DNA from: Laccaria trichodermophora
Taxonomy: Eukaryota > Basidiomycota > Agaricomycetes > Agaricales > Hydnangiaceae
Direction: 5' to 3'
Assembly (NCBI GenBank): GCA_018417955.1
Contig: JACTVC010000060.1
Span: forward strand, 1-45,574
Length of the DNA: 45,574 nt
A program made the translations under genes and the position numbers. Below the pieces are notes generated by a model. It was not told where the DNA came from, made no database searches, and saw only the letters and a program-made list of their open reading frames with translations. Each line of letters begins with the position of its first letter. Position 1 is the stretch's first letter. Positions 30,403-41,625 of this stretch are shown piece by piece.

Positions 30403-33098
30403 TTAGACCAAGCACGGCAAATTTATCGAGTCGAAAAACTCAGTTGAGTATTTGGATGCTTTTTGTTTCAGCTGTCTCGTCCAGTTATGACCCCTGAGAT
30501 GATCTCTCCAAACTCCTGCTGCTAAAGGTTGTGCTCCCCAGTGCCTGATTTCGTCAAGCCTCTTCTGATATTCCGCCTCGTTGTATTCAGTCCATCGCCC
30601 ATAGTTTTCACCACATTTCAATTGTTCGTACGTTGACGTCAAAGGCCACCATGATTTCAGTGCAAACTGATTTTTCGTTGCTGAAAAAGATGTGTTGTAG
30701 TTGATAATGGTAGACAATACGTGAATGCATACTTGTTTCACAATGATACACTCCACATAACATGTCCAACTCGTCTTGTGAGAGATCGTCGTCGCACAAT
30801 ATTTGATCACCCGCGGCAACGTACAAGCCACATCTTTCGACAGATGCACTGATTGAAGGGCCTTGTAGAGCATGATCGATACTCATTGTTTCCATTGCGA
30901 GTCGCCACACGATGCCACCACGCAACAATGCAGCACGGCCACGAGAAGAATTCAGTAGTTCAGACCTCTGTCGTACATATGCATCGTAGTCTCTGCGAGT
31001 GAACGAATATCCGAACATTCGAATGGGAACTGGTCGTCGTATCTTTTGTGTTACTGAAGTCCGCGCTATCGTATTTTGCATGGTCCGAAATTGAATACCC
31101 TTTTGCAAAAAAAGACGTGCAATTTCATAGGTCGATAACTTGACGTCTAAACGACATATATAAGCCGCTGTTGCAGGATCTTCCACTGTTAATCGCCAAG
31201 AAACAGAATTGCATAAGGTTTCAAACATAAACATTCCATTCCCCAATCGTTTGATATGTCGAACGCGAGGATTGCCTTCTAAAGCTATGCGGTTTCCGCT
31301 CAGAAGATCCCATTCATCAAATGCGGGTTTGCCTTTGCCAGTTGCCAATTTCTTGACAAAGTCCAATGCTTTACAACCAGCGGACGTGGAGAATATGGGA
31401 TCATCAGATGATGTTAAACCTAGAGCTCTCAACATTTTTTTCTTTTCAGTCGAGTCTAATTCCAGAGATTGCGATGCAGCAATCGGAAGCGGTTGAACAA
31501 AGCCGTGAAAGAAGTACAACGCCTCCAGTGCCTCTAACGGATGTCGACTATCCAGTTCGTACTCATCGACAACCAAAGGTGGAGGCGACGGACTTCTAGG
31601 CATTTCAAGAAATGCAGTGTTATCCACGTTGACATCGTCAAAAGGTTCATTTTCTTCATATCGCTCCGAGCTGACAGGAAAGTCAATGGAGTACGTTGGC
31701 TCGTCTTCAAAGTTGTCGTTTAGATCGTTGTCATAGTGATCAATACGTCCCATTCCATCGCAGCAATCCCATTCGTTTTCCCAAGAGTCGTACAACTTCT
31801 GAGAATCAGTGAACATATTTAACGCATCAAGCTTTGCACGTTCTGGAACGTTATTGCGAATCCATTCTCCATGCTCGTCTTCCTCCCAAACGAATACTTT
31901 CGCGCCGACAACTGGATGATTTGACTGTCTTTGCAATCGAGCAAATCGATGTGCGTCGGTCTCAGTAGATAACATTGATGCGTGGTTCGCCTCCCGCAAC
32001 GCAAAAAAAGCTCTGAGCTTTTGTGGCAAAGAAATGTGCAATGGGACCTTGGTAGAAGAACTGAGGTCCGCAGGCATCGAGGTCGCACCTTCTCTGAGCA
32101 GACTGCTGTTAGCTGAAATTGTTGTTGAACTGCACAATGTATTTTCCGACGCAGTGGCCGAGTTTAATAGTCGAGTTAAGTAGACGCAGAGGGATATTTC
32201 CTCCCAGCATGTCGGCTTTTTGTGTAACAAAGTTAACACTTCTTGTATTTGATGTGGAAGAGGCGCTAAGGCTTCGATTTCTTTGCGATCTTTCGCCGCT
32301 TTGACCTCCACTTTGGTCCATCGATACCACACCGGTACATTGTGGTCACAGAACCACGATACTGCAGGCCGACTGGAACATCCATCCAGTAAAACGATAA
32401 TTGTGCCCGCACGTGGTACTTGAGTATCAAATTGATATAACCACGATGAGCGAAGCCCATTCAACCATATTTGGTCATATCCATCATCGGTGAGGATGTG
32501 ATACCATCCCGGTATGTTACCAAATCCATTGTATTTGGACTGCCTCTTTGGAGCGGCTCCTACAGCCATCAAATAGGATACAATGGTCATCCACACAACG
32601 AACCAATCTCGAGCTTCAGCCAATCTTCGACGACCATCTGAGTTCGATCGAAAGGGTTTCGTGAAATCATAGGCAGAAGGCAAATGTGGTGTAATGAGAG
32701 GGACTTGGTAGCGCAGATTCAGTGACATCGCGACATCGTGCAGAAAGTACTGAAGATGGTACCAAGATTGTGCAGTGGCAGCATCAAGCGCGAACAGATC
32801 TTTCGTATCTGTGACTTGGGTCGGTATGAAGCGCAGCCCATCAAACGGCACGCAGTTAAAATTGAATTCTAGAGGTATGAAAGCCATCCAACCGAAATGT
32901 GGGGTCCACCATCGAGGCAATTGAAGGGCAGATAATCGAGGATATCGTTGAAATTGAAGAAAAGGGTTAACGACGCCGCCCTGCTTCGTGACCTGAGCGG
33001 GAACGTCTATAGCTCTTCGACTATTTGGCGAATAAAACAGAACACCGCCAATGAGATAGGCTCTTCCTTGTGATCTGTCAACGCCATACGAATAACTC
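30403..33098 (-). CDS. Large unknown protein of an expanded agaricomycete family
   Basis: Main exon 30733-33098 and last exon 30403-30680 are joined by a 52-bp intron (30681-30732), which restores KSWWP and a tail ending LPCLV. The main exon opens after an acceptor (GTTGCAG) with SYSYGVDRSQGRAYLIGGVL; the first exon with the ATG is upstream of 33100 and I could not identify it. About 880 residues are visible. Landmarks are WWTPHFGWMAFIP, a segment RDWFVVWMTIVSYLMAVG, WYHILTDDGYDQIWLNGLR, PAVSWFCDHNVPVWYRW, VVGAKVFVWEEDEHGEW, AATAYICRLDV and SSRGRAALLRGGIVWRLA. These match a very large agaric family that has no assigned function. There is no catalytic motif I recognise and no clear membrane anchor apart from one hydrophobic stretch. 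The copy has no internal stops and looks intact. Confidence 0.78.
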
Positions 33099-33260
33099 CT
33101 GCAACGTATCCATCAGTCACTCTCCAACTCAGTTCAAGAAACAACCATCTTAACATTTAACAAAGAGCGCGCTTCAGAACAGAGTGTCGTCGTAACAGAG
33201 TCAAGGGAAACTCAAAGCACTAAACGTCTTTGTGTAGTAAGTCAACGTGTCGAGATGAGA

Positions 33261-33328
33261 CAAACAATCACAAATTTCAAACTGAAAAGTGGACGTCCAC
33301 TTTTCAGTTCAAAATTGTCACTTGTTTG
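33261..33328. repeat. Palindromic repeat copy D
   Basis: 68-bp palindrome centred between 33294 and 33295, with arms CAAACAATCACAAATTTCAA and TTGTCACTTGTTTG. Flank comparison shows it is inverted relative to copies E, F and G: its right flank reads GTGCAGTGACG, the complement of the CGTCACTGCAC-type flank left of the others. It lies 489 bp downstream of the stop of family X copy 3. Confidence 0.92.
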
Positions 33329-33816
33329 GTGCAGTGACGACGTATGTAGAAAGAAACAAAAGACAACAACCCATTTCAAAACTTCTGACTTTTCGTTAAA
33401 GCGCTAAGTAAGCATTCCCTGCTCAGCACTCCAAATGCAAAATGCAGAAAGGCCTTACTTCTTGCCAGTAAGGTAAAAGACATCGTTGATGTTTGATAGT
33501 TACACCACCATCGAACGCGCCAAGAACGCGCAAGGCATGTGGTCGACTTTCACAAAAAATTCACATAAATACGCATTCCAGCTACGTCAGTAGGCAGATG
33601 AAGATCAAGTCATAGAAGATGTGGAAGACGCTTGACATCGCAGTAATGATTAAATCAGACTTATATACGCTATTAAGGTACAGACAAAGTTGTATTGTCA
33701 AAGGTTCGATCACAACGTACACGAAAGGCAGCAGTGACAGTAATAACATGTTAGATTGTCCGAGATGTTCATGGTACAAGTTATGCGAATGGTGATATGA
33801 TGGACTTGAAGATTGG
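33329..33816. other. Intergenic, 3' flank of family X copy 3
   Basis: No ORF or repeat that I can support between palindrome D and the family X stop codon. Confidence 0.4.
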
Positions 33817-34820
33817 CTAAGTAAAGTAACGACGAAGGTGATTTTTTAGAACCAACATCTCCATTGGAGTCATTGGAACTTCTCCCTTATCCGAAACACC
33901 TTTCAAAAACCTTTTGACCTCCTCATCGTCCCATGTATTGGCAACCGCCAAGAATTCCTCGTTTTTGCAGCCAAACCCGATGAAATGGTGTAAATATCGG
34001 GACATGTCGGGGGTACACGATTTGAGGAAATGCGTCAATTCTGCGGTTTCTCTTTCTAGTTTTGCGAGAATGTCTGGGGGTGATTCACTTCGAGGATTCC
34101 GGAGGGGATTATGATTCGGTTGAGTTGCAACAGAACTGTGATCCGAAACGGCTATCTGTCCTCGCTAAAGTTCGCCTGTTCACCCAGTTGTATCAAATGA
34201 AGAGAAGACGCACCATTGATTGTCTCGTTGTTTCCTGTGAACCCTGAGAACCGCCATTATGAATGAACACTCCGGACGACGAATAAAAAACGTACTTCGG
34301 CTGAAACTGGGGCAGTCGAGCATCGATGTCTGCCGTTATCAAAAATTTTTGCCATGTAGTCTCGCGCAAATTTTTTTCGTTGCTGGACACCGTCGTCTTT
34401 GATCAAAAAGAAAATTGGGTACATAGGCCAGAACTGGCAAAGGAGATGTAAATTCGACGAATGGGTGTGGCTATTGCGGAGGTACCTCTTGCTCAACTTT
34501 TGCTATATTGTCGGCTTGGTCTGAAAACGTCTTTGACTTTTCTAAATGCGATCGCATGCAGCTTCTTAACGTAGTCTGAAGAAGCGATGTTATAATGCAT
34601 TTAAAGGTTATCATTGATTGGACCCACCTTCCACCGTAAAAAATACTCTTCCGAACAGTCCGGGTTAAAGAGCTGCCGAAACTCGTCTATCTGCTCCGAG
34701 GTTGACATACTCTGTTCGACCATCGCCCTCTAGCTTACCTTGAACGACAGAGTTCCTGTAGGTAAAAGCAAAATCAGCGAGGCAATCGATAACGATGGAT
34801 CGATGAATCGCACGTGGCAT
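33817..34820 (-). CDS. Family X protein, copy 3
   Basis: Six exons keep one frame: 34814-34820 (7 nt, ATGCCAC), 34628-34647 (20 nt), 34486-34575 (90 nt), 34296-34433, 34214-34243 (30 nt) and 33817-34164, giving 210 aa. Exon 2 reads YFLRWK, exon 3 TTLRSCMRSHLEKSKTF, exon 4 FWPMYPIFFL...RKKFARDYMAKIF, and the last exon has the conserved C-terminal module FLKSCTPDMSRYLHHFIGFG...MEMLVLKNHLRRYF. Exon sizes of 7, 20 and 90 nt equal those of copy 1 exactly. The donor of exon 1 (GTGCGA) is weak, so the start is the least certain part; translation could instead start at an ATG near 34713 (MVEQSMSTSEQ) reading straight into exon 2. The Pro/Ser repeat exon of copy 1 is absent. Confidence 0.7.
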
Positions 34821-34841
34821 GGCTCAATGACTTTAGAACAG

Positions 34842-35231
34842 TTATACTAAGTGGTGCTGAGAAATTTTGTAATGTTTCGAAGACGAACCGTGAGTGCAGT
34901 AGATGGTCAACGACAAAACTAACCAAGTCCCTTTGTTTATGCATGTTAAATGGCACGTGACTATGAACTCTCGAAACGCGCCGATAATATCAAGAGCATT
35001 GAACTTTACGGTCAGTAACATAAAAAATGAGCCGTAGTAAACTTCTTCTGCAAAACGACGTGGTCTTCCGGGTTCGAATGCCAAAATCAAGGCGGGTCCG
35101 ATTTCAAAGTGAAGATCTTTGGCGAAATCCAGCCTGGCCATCTTAGAACGAAGAGCAGCGCTCTCGGAGACTTTTACACCGGAACCAAAACCAGTATGAG
35201 ATCTTGTCGACGTAGCATAACCTTCTCTCAT
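34842..35231 (-). CDS. Weakly supported ORF, unknown
   Basis: Open frame of 129 aa with coding-like composition in the middle: SKMARLDFAKDLHFEIGPA, then FEPGRPRRFAEEVYYGSFFM. The ends look non-coding. It may be an exon or fragment of a decayed gene. No homology recognised. Confidence 0.25.
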   Translation of the reverse strand: MREGYATSTRSHTGFGSGVKVSESAALRSKMARLDFAKDLHFEIGPALILAFEPGRPRRFAEEVYYGSFFMLLTVKFNALDIIGAFREFIVTCHLTCINKGTWLVLSLTIYCTHGSSSKHYKISQHHLV

Positions 35232-35570
35232 CGACGCTCTCAGCCGTGTTATATAACTGCCAAGTCAAGAGCGGCTAAATCAAATATGTCCATGCCAACT
35301 TCCTACTTCTAGAATGGGTCGAGTAGCCGGTGGTGATGCGGGCAAGTGGAAAGGACTTGATGAAGGGCAGCGGAAGATCGCTATATGCCAGCAAATTGTT
35401 GAGGAGAATGGAGGAATCAACTGTTGCGGAGAACTTGCAGAGTACCCCTGTTGAAATTGCAAACTCGAGTAGGCGGGGAATGAGGGTACTATAGGGAACA
35501 AAGGGCGATGAATGGAAGGTGGCAGGGAGAATGCGCTATTGGTTTGGAATAATGAACCATTGTCCTAGAT

Positions 35571-35870
35571 TCACCGATGCTGTAGACATACCTTGAGAAC
35601 GCCTCGCTCCAAGAATACATCCAAATCCTTGCGATAAATCGACGCCCGCGTGCTGGGTATCCCCACTCGAGGCGGCATCAAACACGGTCGAGAGATGAAC
35701 TTGTCTGCCAGTTTTTTCACTTCTGCAGCAACAGACCCGTTGTGGTCGTCGACGTGTGTCGCCCCAAGGGATGCGAGCTCGTCGGCATGTTTGAGGGAGG
35801 AGGTGGTGATGATGAAGAACGGTGCCAATGCTTATGGCCGCGTCCCTGCCGGCGGCTGAGGTGGTTGAAG
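35571..35870 (-). pseudogene. Alcohol dehydrogenase (MDR superfamily) fragment
   Basis: The minus strand encodes PFFIITTSSLKHADELASLGATHVDDHNGSVAAEVKKLAD. This fits the NAD(P)-binding segment of zinc-type alcohol dehydrogenase/enoyl reductases (usual form: IITT.SLKHAD.LKSLGATHV.D). The preceding GG..S.GQ.A core is broken by a frame change (AISIG in one frame, ALAPF in the next) and neither the N-terminal nor the substrate domain is present. It is therefore a relic of about 90 residues. The region 35300-36350 is also more GC-rich than its surroundings and otherwise empty. Confidence 0.5.
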
Positions 35871-36350
35871 CCAAATCGAACCAGAACAGCCAAAGGGCTG
35901 CCAGGCGCGAGCCATACGCGGAATCGGGTCGTAAAGAAAGAGAGAAGCTCGGAACTGGCAGTAAGGCAGAGGAGAACGCGGTGCGAACGGGAGACTGGTG
36001 TGTTAGAGAGCAAGGTGCGCTGGCACTAAGCCAAAGCGACGAACGACCCCCTGCATTGTGCAACCAATCATTTGCACGCAATATTAGCGTGCTCGCTGGC
36101 ACTCGGATAAACCAAAGCGTCAAACGAGTCACACGTCGTAAAGCGGCAGCAGCTGGTGGGGGAGAAAAAGAAAATGGTGAATTCTTTGTTTGCTCCGGAA
36201 ACATCCAGGCAGATCCAGGCGTGATCGGTGTTTGCCAATACCTTGCTGTTGCCTTGCTTTCTCCAGCCTTTCCTCAACCTTTCTTCGGCTGCCTTCCTTT
36301 TCCCCTCTCTACTCTGCACAAGATTTATTTTACACGCCTCGCCCATTGTT

Positions 36351-37954
36351 ATGCGCAATCCAGCTCTCGCAAAAGTTGTCAAAGATCTTGTCGACCTTCT
36401 GGCGCATGACAAAGCGGCTTTGCAGTTGTTTGCCGATGCAGGATCCGAACGCGGTCGCCTCGCATTCGAGACGCGCATTGCTAATTTCGTGGCTAACAGC
36501 CAGTTTCGCAGCAGAAAGGTTAGCATCCAATTGATTGCCAAACCTTACTCACACATTTTTGCCATATAGAAGGACCCAGCGCCCATCGATTGGATCAAGC
36601 ACCTCAGTGACGCATGCGCCGATCCCACCGTTCCCGAATGCTTGAAACACGCCAACGAAGACCGCCAGAAACAACAATGCCACCGAAAATCAAAAAAAAA
36701 ACGATTTAGCCAATCACTCGGTTTTACCTCTCGTGCCCGCACTGCTGGCACCACAAAACTTGCGAATCTTCCCCAAACTTTTTTGAAAAGGTTTTCCAAC
36801 AAAAAAGCGTATCCCCCCTTGAAGACTTGGATATACGAGACCACCGCGATCGGAAGACGATGGAGAAAACATTTGAAACATGGACGACAACCAGACAAGC
36901 GCAGGCCGCGCCTCCCGATGGAGCAAGTAAACCCAAGGCGTCTCGCACATGACGTTCAAACGACCGATAGCGGCACCTTCCACGACGTCGATGATGGCCA
37001 TCTTTTTTGCTTGGTCGTCCGGGAATTCTGTCCCAACGGCGATGTTCCTGCTGCCGTTCATAAAGTTGTCCGCGAAACGGTTGCTGCGAGACGCAATATT
37101 CGGGTAAGTCAATCTCCTTTTCATTTTTTCCCTCGCTTCTCTTTGACTTTCTTCTTCATTTTTAGATGGAAGATCCAGGAAGCCTCGTCCAAATGGGGTT
37201 TTCCGCAGGGTCTCGCAGTGCACCGCAGTTTGATTGGGTGCGCAACATCACCAATCGAAAACTCCCCAAGGGTGTCGTAGATGAAATGGATTACCGATCC
37301 AGTTCAATCTTCGCTCTGTTTTGGAACCTGTCCCGCGATATCCTACCTAGTGAGATTATGGACAATTTCGACAATTTCTTTGATCGTTTCAACATGGTGA
37401 GGATGTCGTCTGAAAAGGGGGCTGCGAAAGAATTTATCGCCAAACACACTACATGTGGCGAATACATGGTTGAAGTCAACGGTACTGAATTTATATTCAG
37501 CAATGCTGAAATGGCACCCCCTGCTGGAGTTTGTGCTCAGAATTATGCTCGGTATCCATCTTTTACTTTCCTCCCTTGCTCGAACTGACAGCAAATCAGA
37601 TCGATGCACTTTGAGCACCAACCTCACAAATTCGCAATAGCTTGGACGGTCCACAGAGATCACCCTGCTGATGCCGGTGGTCATTTTTACATAGCATCGT
37701 ACAAGATGCGCATCCAGGCAGCCCCCAACACTCTTGTCGTTTGGATCCCATCTGACGTGCATGGAACTAGCCTCCAAGACCTGGACCCCAAAAGTCTCGA
37801 CCCCGACTTCCTCCAAACAGGCATCGCGATCGTTACCCCGAACCGACTACCCTCCGTCTGGAATAAATTTTGCGAAAGTGAAATGAAATACCAGGACATG
37901 GTCAGCAACGTAATCAGAGATCTGGATAATGACCATGGGGACGAAGAACTGTAG
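36351..37954 (+). CDS. Unknown protein with a possible double-stranded beta-helix (2OG-oxygenase-like) C-terminus
   Basis: Four exons close in frame: 36351-36518, 36570-37103, 37166-37551 and 37600-37954, giving 480 aa from MRNPALAKVVKDL. An N-terminal helical part is followed by a very basic, disordered segment (about residues 90-165). The C-terminal half is globular. Its end reads FAIAWTVHRDHPADAGGHFY, then IASYKMRIQAAPNTLVVWIP, then SDVHGTSL and GIAIVTPNRLPSVW. HRD could be the His-x-Asp and DVHG the distal His of a double-stranded beta-helix oxygenase, similar in layout to fungal TET/JBP-like and related families. This is inference; a non-catalytic agaric family is the alternative. A poly-A run near 36690 could hide a sequencing frame error. 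Confidence 0.65.
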
Positions 37955-38002
37955 TCGTAGATGCCATTAGAACATTCGTATAATGGATTTCCTTATTTTC
38001 TT

Positions 38003-38206
38003 CTACTGATATCCTTTCTTGAGATCAACTGTATAAAGGTCTTCCACACTAGTGGGAAGACCGACGCCCGGCCTGTAGGGAACAGGCACGAACATAAATC
38101 TGACATTGTCCCTGGCGTCAAATAGCATAGCCCAATGGCCGTTGGGCATAACCTTGAGATACATAGGGTCCACGATACCGGGATGTTCACCCGCCTGACA
38201 TATCAC
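38003..38206 (-). CDS. Small fragment or terminal exon, unknown
   Basis: A frame following a good acceptor (GATATGTCAG, exon from about 38191) reads AGEHPGIVDPMYLKVMPNGH, then LFDARDNVRFMFVPVPYRPG, and ends DLKKGYQ. The composition is clearly protein-like, but no upstream exon or start was found. Between here and 38526 two GC-rich boxes (about 38249-38277 and 38310-38341) resemble each other. Confidence 0.35.
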   Translation of the reverse strand: MICQAGEHPGIVDPMYLKVMPNGHWAMLFDARDNVRFMFVPVPYRPGVGLPTSVEDLYTVDLKKGYQ

Positions 38207-38526
38207 GTGAAAAGCGTTTGCATTCGCAAATTTTCATGTTTGGTTCCTCGCGGCGCAAATCAACGATTCGCCAGACAACACTCCGCAAACCATACCAGCG
38301 TTAGTTTTGATCTTCGCGACGCAAAACGTCGAATCGCGAAACATCCCAAACTGTACGGCGCCAACTATTTATTCTCAACTTCGCATCAAGAAAACACAGC
38401 ACACAATTAACTAGGTAAGCCGTTTTTGTCTTCTCTGACTACCCTTCTTCCTTCCACCGCTATTATTTTCTGGTAGTCAATTTCCAAAAACGACTGATAT
38501 CGTAATTTCCTTCTATAGAAGTTCAA

Positions 38527-39493
38527 ATGTTCGACACATATATGGATGCGTTAAGCATGGAAATTTTGACACAAATCTTGGAAACAACGCCATTCACTGA
38601 TATACGATCATTCGCGCATACAAATCGGTATAATAAAACACGAACGGCACTCTACCACAAACATACTCTTATGCGGGAGATTGCCAAAAGAGGAGTTTGT
38701 CCCATACGGCTTATCGAAATCATGAAATCAACTGGCTCCGTAATAACCGGCTCAATCCCTCTACTCTTGATGTTACCCCAAGTATCGTCGTTGCCGCACG
38801 ATCACATTTCCATGATGGTTGGCTCTGACGCACGGGACAATCTACTAAATCTCTTACGAGAACGTTGTGATTTCAACGTCACTCGAGTCGAACGCAGACC
38901 GATGTGGGACAACATCAGAGACCCAAACCTGACAGAAGGAATTTTTACCCTCACAAAAGCAACTTTCACAATAAATATCACGGTTTCTCGGACCAATCAT
39001 CCAATCCAACCCATGTTCGAAAATGATCTCACCCTTGACATGAACTATGTCACGCCATATGGTTTAACAAGTGCATATCCTTTACTCACTGTTTCGCGAC
39101 GATCTTTCCTCAATCTGCACAAATTCCCATACAACCTCCCTTTATCGCATTTGCTTTACGAGAACGCGGGTTTCCGTATCGCCAAAGCAATTTGGATTTG
39201 GAAGGATTTTGAGGATCACGAATGCGGCAACAATGGCAGTTGTCCTTTCACGGTGCGATCCATCACCGATAAAGACGTCATGACGGTGTTATGGGACAAG
39301 AAACCTGTTCACGAATGTCGTCCAAAAGGTATTGATGGCATGATGATTTGGAAATTGAGAGGATCCATACACTGCATTGATGGACAAATGCGCAGTGCAG
39401 CATTCACTGTTACTCGAGATGGACGTTTGTTAGGTGCGTAATTTATGGGCACAGAAAACTGCAATGCTAACATACATCGCAGTTGGCAGCTAA
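38527..39493 (+). CDS. F-box protein with nucleotidyltransferase-like core, motif degraded
   Basis: Starts MFDTYMDALSMEILTQILET. The stop at 39439-39441 ends an unspliced form of 304 aa. A 49-bp intron (39434-39482) would give a 305-aa form ending LLVGS, and its sites (GTGCGT...CGCAG) are good. It is a paralogue of 14266-15270: F-box-like N-terminus, TGSVITGSIPLLLM, HPIQPMFENDLTLDMNYVTP versus SAIQPIFDFHSTVVMNFISP, YG.TSAYPLL and HECGNNGSCPFTVRSI. Where the first copy has PDDIDFFV this one has HDHISMMV, so the acidic metal ligands are lost and it is probably catalytically dead but may keep a binding role. Confidence 0.75.
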
Positions 39494-39612
39494 TACAAGC
39501 CATGTACTTCTTACGACGAATGATGCACATCGTCGAAGATGTTGATTAATTATTGACGTGTAAGAATCTACGTTCAGCAATAGCTCTATTCAATAACAGG
39601 AAGTAAGCGACA

Positions 39613-40225
39613 TCAAGCCCAAGAATTGCAGCATACATACTCTTGAAGGAGCTTGTTAACAAAGTCTACGTCGGACAAAGTAAGATTTACCACAAATCGA
39701 TCCCTCGTCGTCTTTATGACCATCAAACTTCCCATAATTCTATCAGAATGAAGGCTTGAAGCGGCCATGTTGTAATCATTGAAACCCCAATCATCGTCCT
39801 CCGTTATCTGACAGACATGAATATAAGGTCGGCATACAGAACAATTCAAAATAGCTCACTTGACGCTCATGCATGAAATAATAAAAATACTCCACAAGAT
39901 TATTATCGCCGTCATAAAGATACCGACTTTGGAGGAAACAATTGCTCGTCATATCGAGGCTATTCCCGAAGTTTGGAATTAAATCTTCAACGTTTACGTC
40001 GTAGATCGAACAGCCATCCTCCAAATGCCTAGAGGCTAGTGTGACAAAGACCGCCACCGGAACTATGATTGGTTTACTGCAGCGATTTCCATAGTAAATA
40101 ACGCTCGGACGCTTAACAAAGATCAAACACGTTAACTTGAAAACAAGATGACTAACGAATCAAAAACAAACGTGAGCTTGATCACTTGACCGATTTACTG
40201 ACCGAGTTACAGCTAATTCGTCCAT
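39613..40225 (-). CDS. Small unknown protein (161 aa)
   Basis: Three exons close in frame: 40211-40225 (MDELA), 39860-40135 and 39613-39807. The product has RPSVIYYGNRCSKPIIVPVA, then a beta-rich middle (LYDGDNNLVEYFYYFMHER) and WGFNDYNMAASSLHSDRIMG followed by MVIKTTRDRF and an acidic C-terminal part. No motif or membrane span recognised. The layout resembles many short agaric orphan families. Confidence 0.6.
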
Positions 40226-40868
40226 AGATTGAAAGACCAAATTTAAGAGTGAAGCAAGAGTGAAGCAACAAACGAAAAAATTTCAATCCTACCGAGGTGT
40301 CAACGTCGTTTTTGGTAATTTTTTTTTTTCAATACAATAGAATTCTAAATATAGCACATATATATAACAGTCGCAAAATGATTCATGCCCCTCCATGAAG
40401 ACCACAAACCACAGTACAAAGTAAGTCTAATGGCGACATATCTGAGAACCCACCTCTAACTTAACCTGTTTGCAAAAGGCGTTGCAAATATATGAGAAAG
40501 GATGTTCAAGGCAGGAAACATCGATACTTGGACTATAACTCAAACAGAGAACAGCGATATGTAAGACAGCTCCCATTAAGTCGTTGATCAGACGTGACCA
40601 CTTTACAAGGTTATTCCTCGTCTAGAACACCAGACAAATCAAAACGTACACACCACGCTCAAGAAGCATGAAGTGATCATCGCTGCACTCTGCATTTGCA
40701 CTGTGGTACTATTATTTCTTATTATCTCAGTCAATGCCTCAATTAAGTATGAGAACTCTCAAAGAATAGAGCGATGGCAATTTGTCCCAGTGTAACGTCG
40801 TCAAAATATGTAGGGTCCGTTTAACAGCTTTCCGAGACAACCGTTTGCGAGCCGAAGAGACGGCTCTA
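40226..40868. other. Intergenic, no gene seen
   Basis: AT-rich sequence with a poly-T run at about 40320. No ORF, structured repeat or palindrome copy that I can support. Confidence 0.4.
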
Positions 40869-41488
40869 CAGTTGCGGACAAACAAAGTCAACAAATTTAT
40901 TAACCTATTTTTTGGGACTCCAGAAAGCATTGGAATTGTTAGATAACGGTATAAATGACTTCCTATTGATCTCCCTGATCAATTCCAACGAGCAGAATTC
41001 CCAGAAATGACGATATAAGGGTTTTATACCCCAAAAATTTGGCCAGTGCCTGAAAAAATCGCTAAAAATACAAAAAATATGCCAATCAACTCCTTTTTGC
41101 TTCCTCTCTTTGATTCCAATAAAATATTCGGGAAATATTGATGTCTTTTATGGTGGGAATTTCGTTGAAAATGTCACGTGGGCATACCCTTTCTGGTCAA
41201 GGTCTCCCGGAAAAAGACATAATTGGACCCTGGTTCATTTTTTCACGCATCTACTACACCAGGGTTATGAATGCCACAGAATTGATCCAGAGATGGCCGA
41301 TTCGGAAGACTTTTGGGTGCGTTGAAAACGCCCAAAAATTTGGCCAAACCAAAAACGCGTGGGAAAATTAGGGCGACACCTTTTTTGAACAGTTTCGAAG
41401 TCTCTGAAGCTGAATATGAAGTCAGAATTCTGATAAAAATTCTGGTTCTCAAGTTATCAAATTTGATGACTCTGATTGTCCGCAACTG
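40869..41488. mobile_element. TA-flanked MITE (Tc1/mariner-like)
   Basis: 620-bp element with terminal inverted repeats starting CAGTTGCGGACAA, identical for 13 bp and about 31 of 36 bases overall, directly flanked by TA on both sides (40867-40868 and 41489-41490). TA target duplication and CAGT-type ends are typical of the Tc1/mariner superfamily. The interior has no transposase-like ORF, so it is non-autonomous. A short direct repeat CCCAAAAATTTGGCCA occurs inside at about 41031 and 41331. Confidence 0.75.
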
Positions 41489-41524
41489 TAGAATTAAACG
41501 AATAACATAAGTAGTTGCCGAGAC

Positions 41525-41592
41525 CAAGCAAGTGTAAATTTTGAACTGAAAAGTGGACGTCCACTTTTCAGTTCAAAGTTTGTGACTGTTTG
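41525..41592. repeat. Palindromic repeat copy E
   Basis: 68-bp palindrome centred between 41558 and 41559, only 35 bp from the MITE right end. The core is perfect: the 25 bases on each side of the centre pair except for one. It is the first of two tandem copies. Confidence 0.93.
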
Positions 41593-41625
41593 CCTCAAAT
41601 CGCGGTCGTTCAAACGTCACTCCAC

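Noticed and set aside
35536..36204. 222-aa minus-strand ORF
   Set aside because: Composition is typical of GC-rich non-coding DNA; the real signal in this stretch is the dehydrogenase fragment in a different frame.
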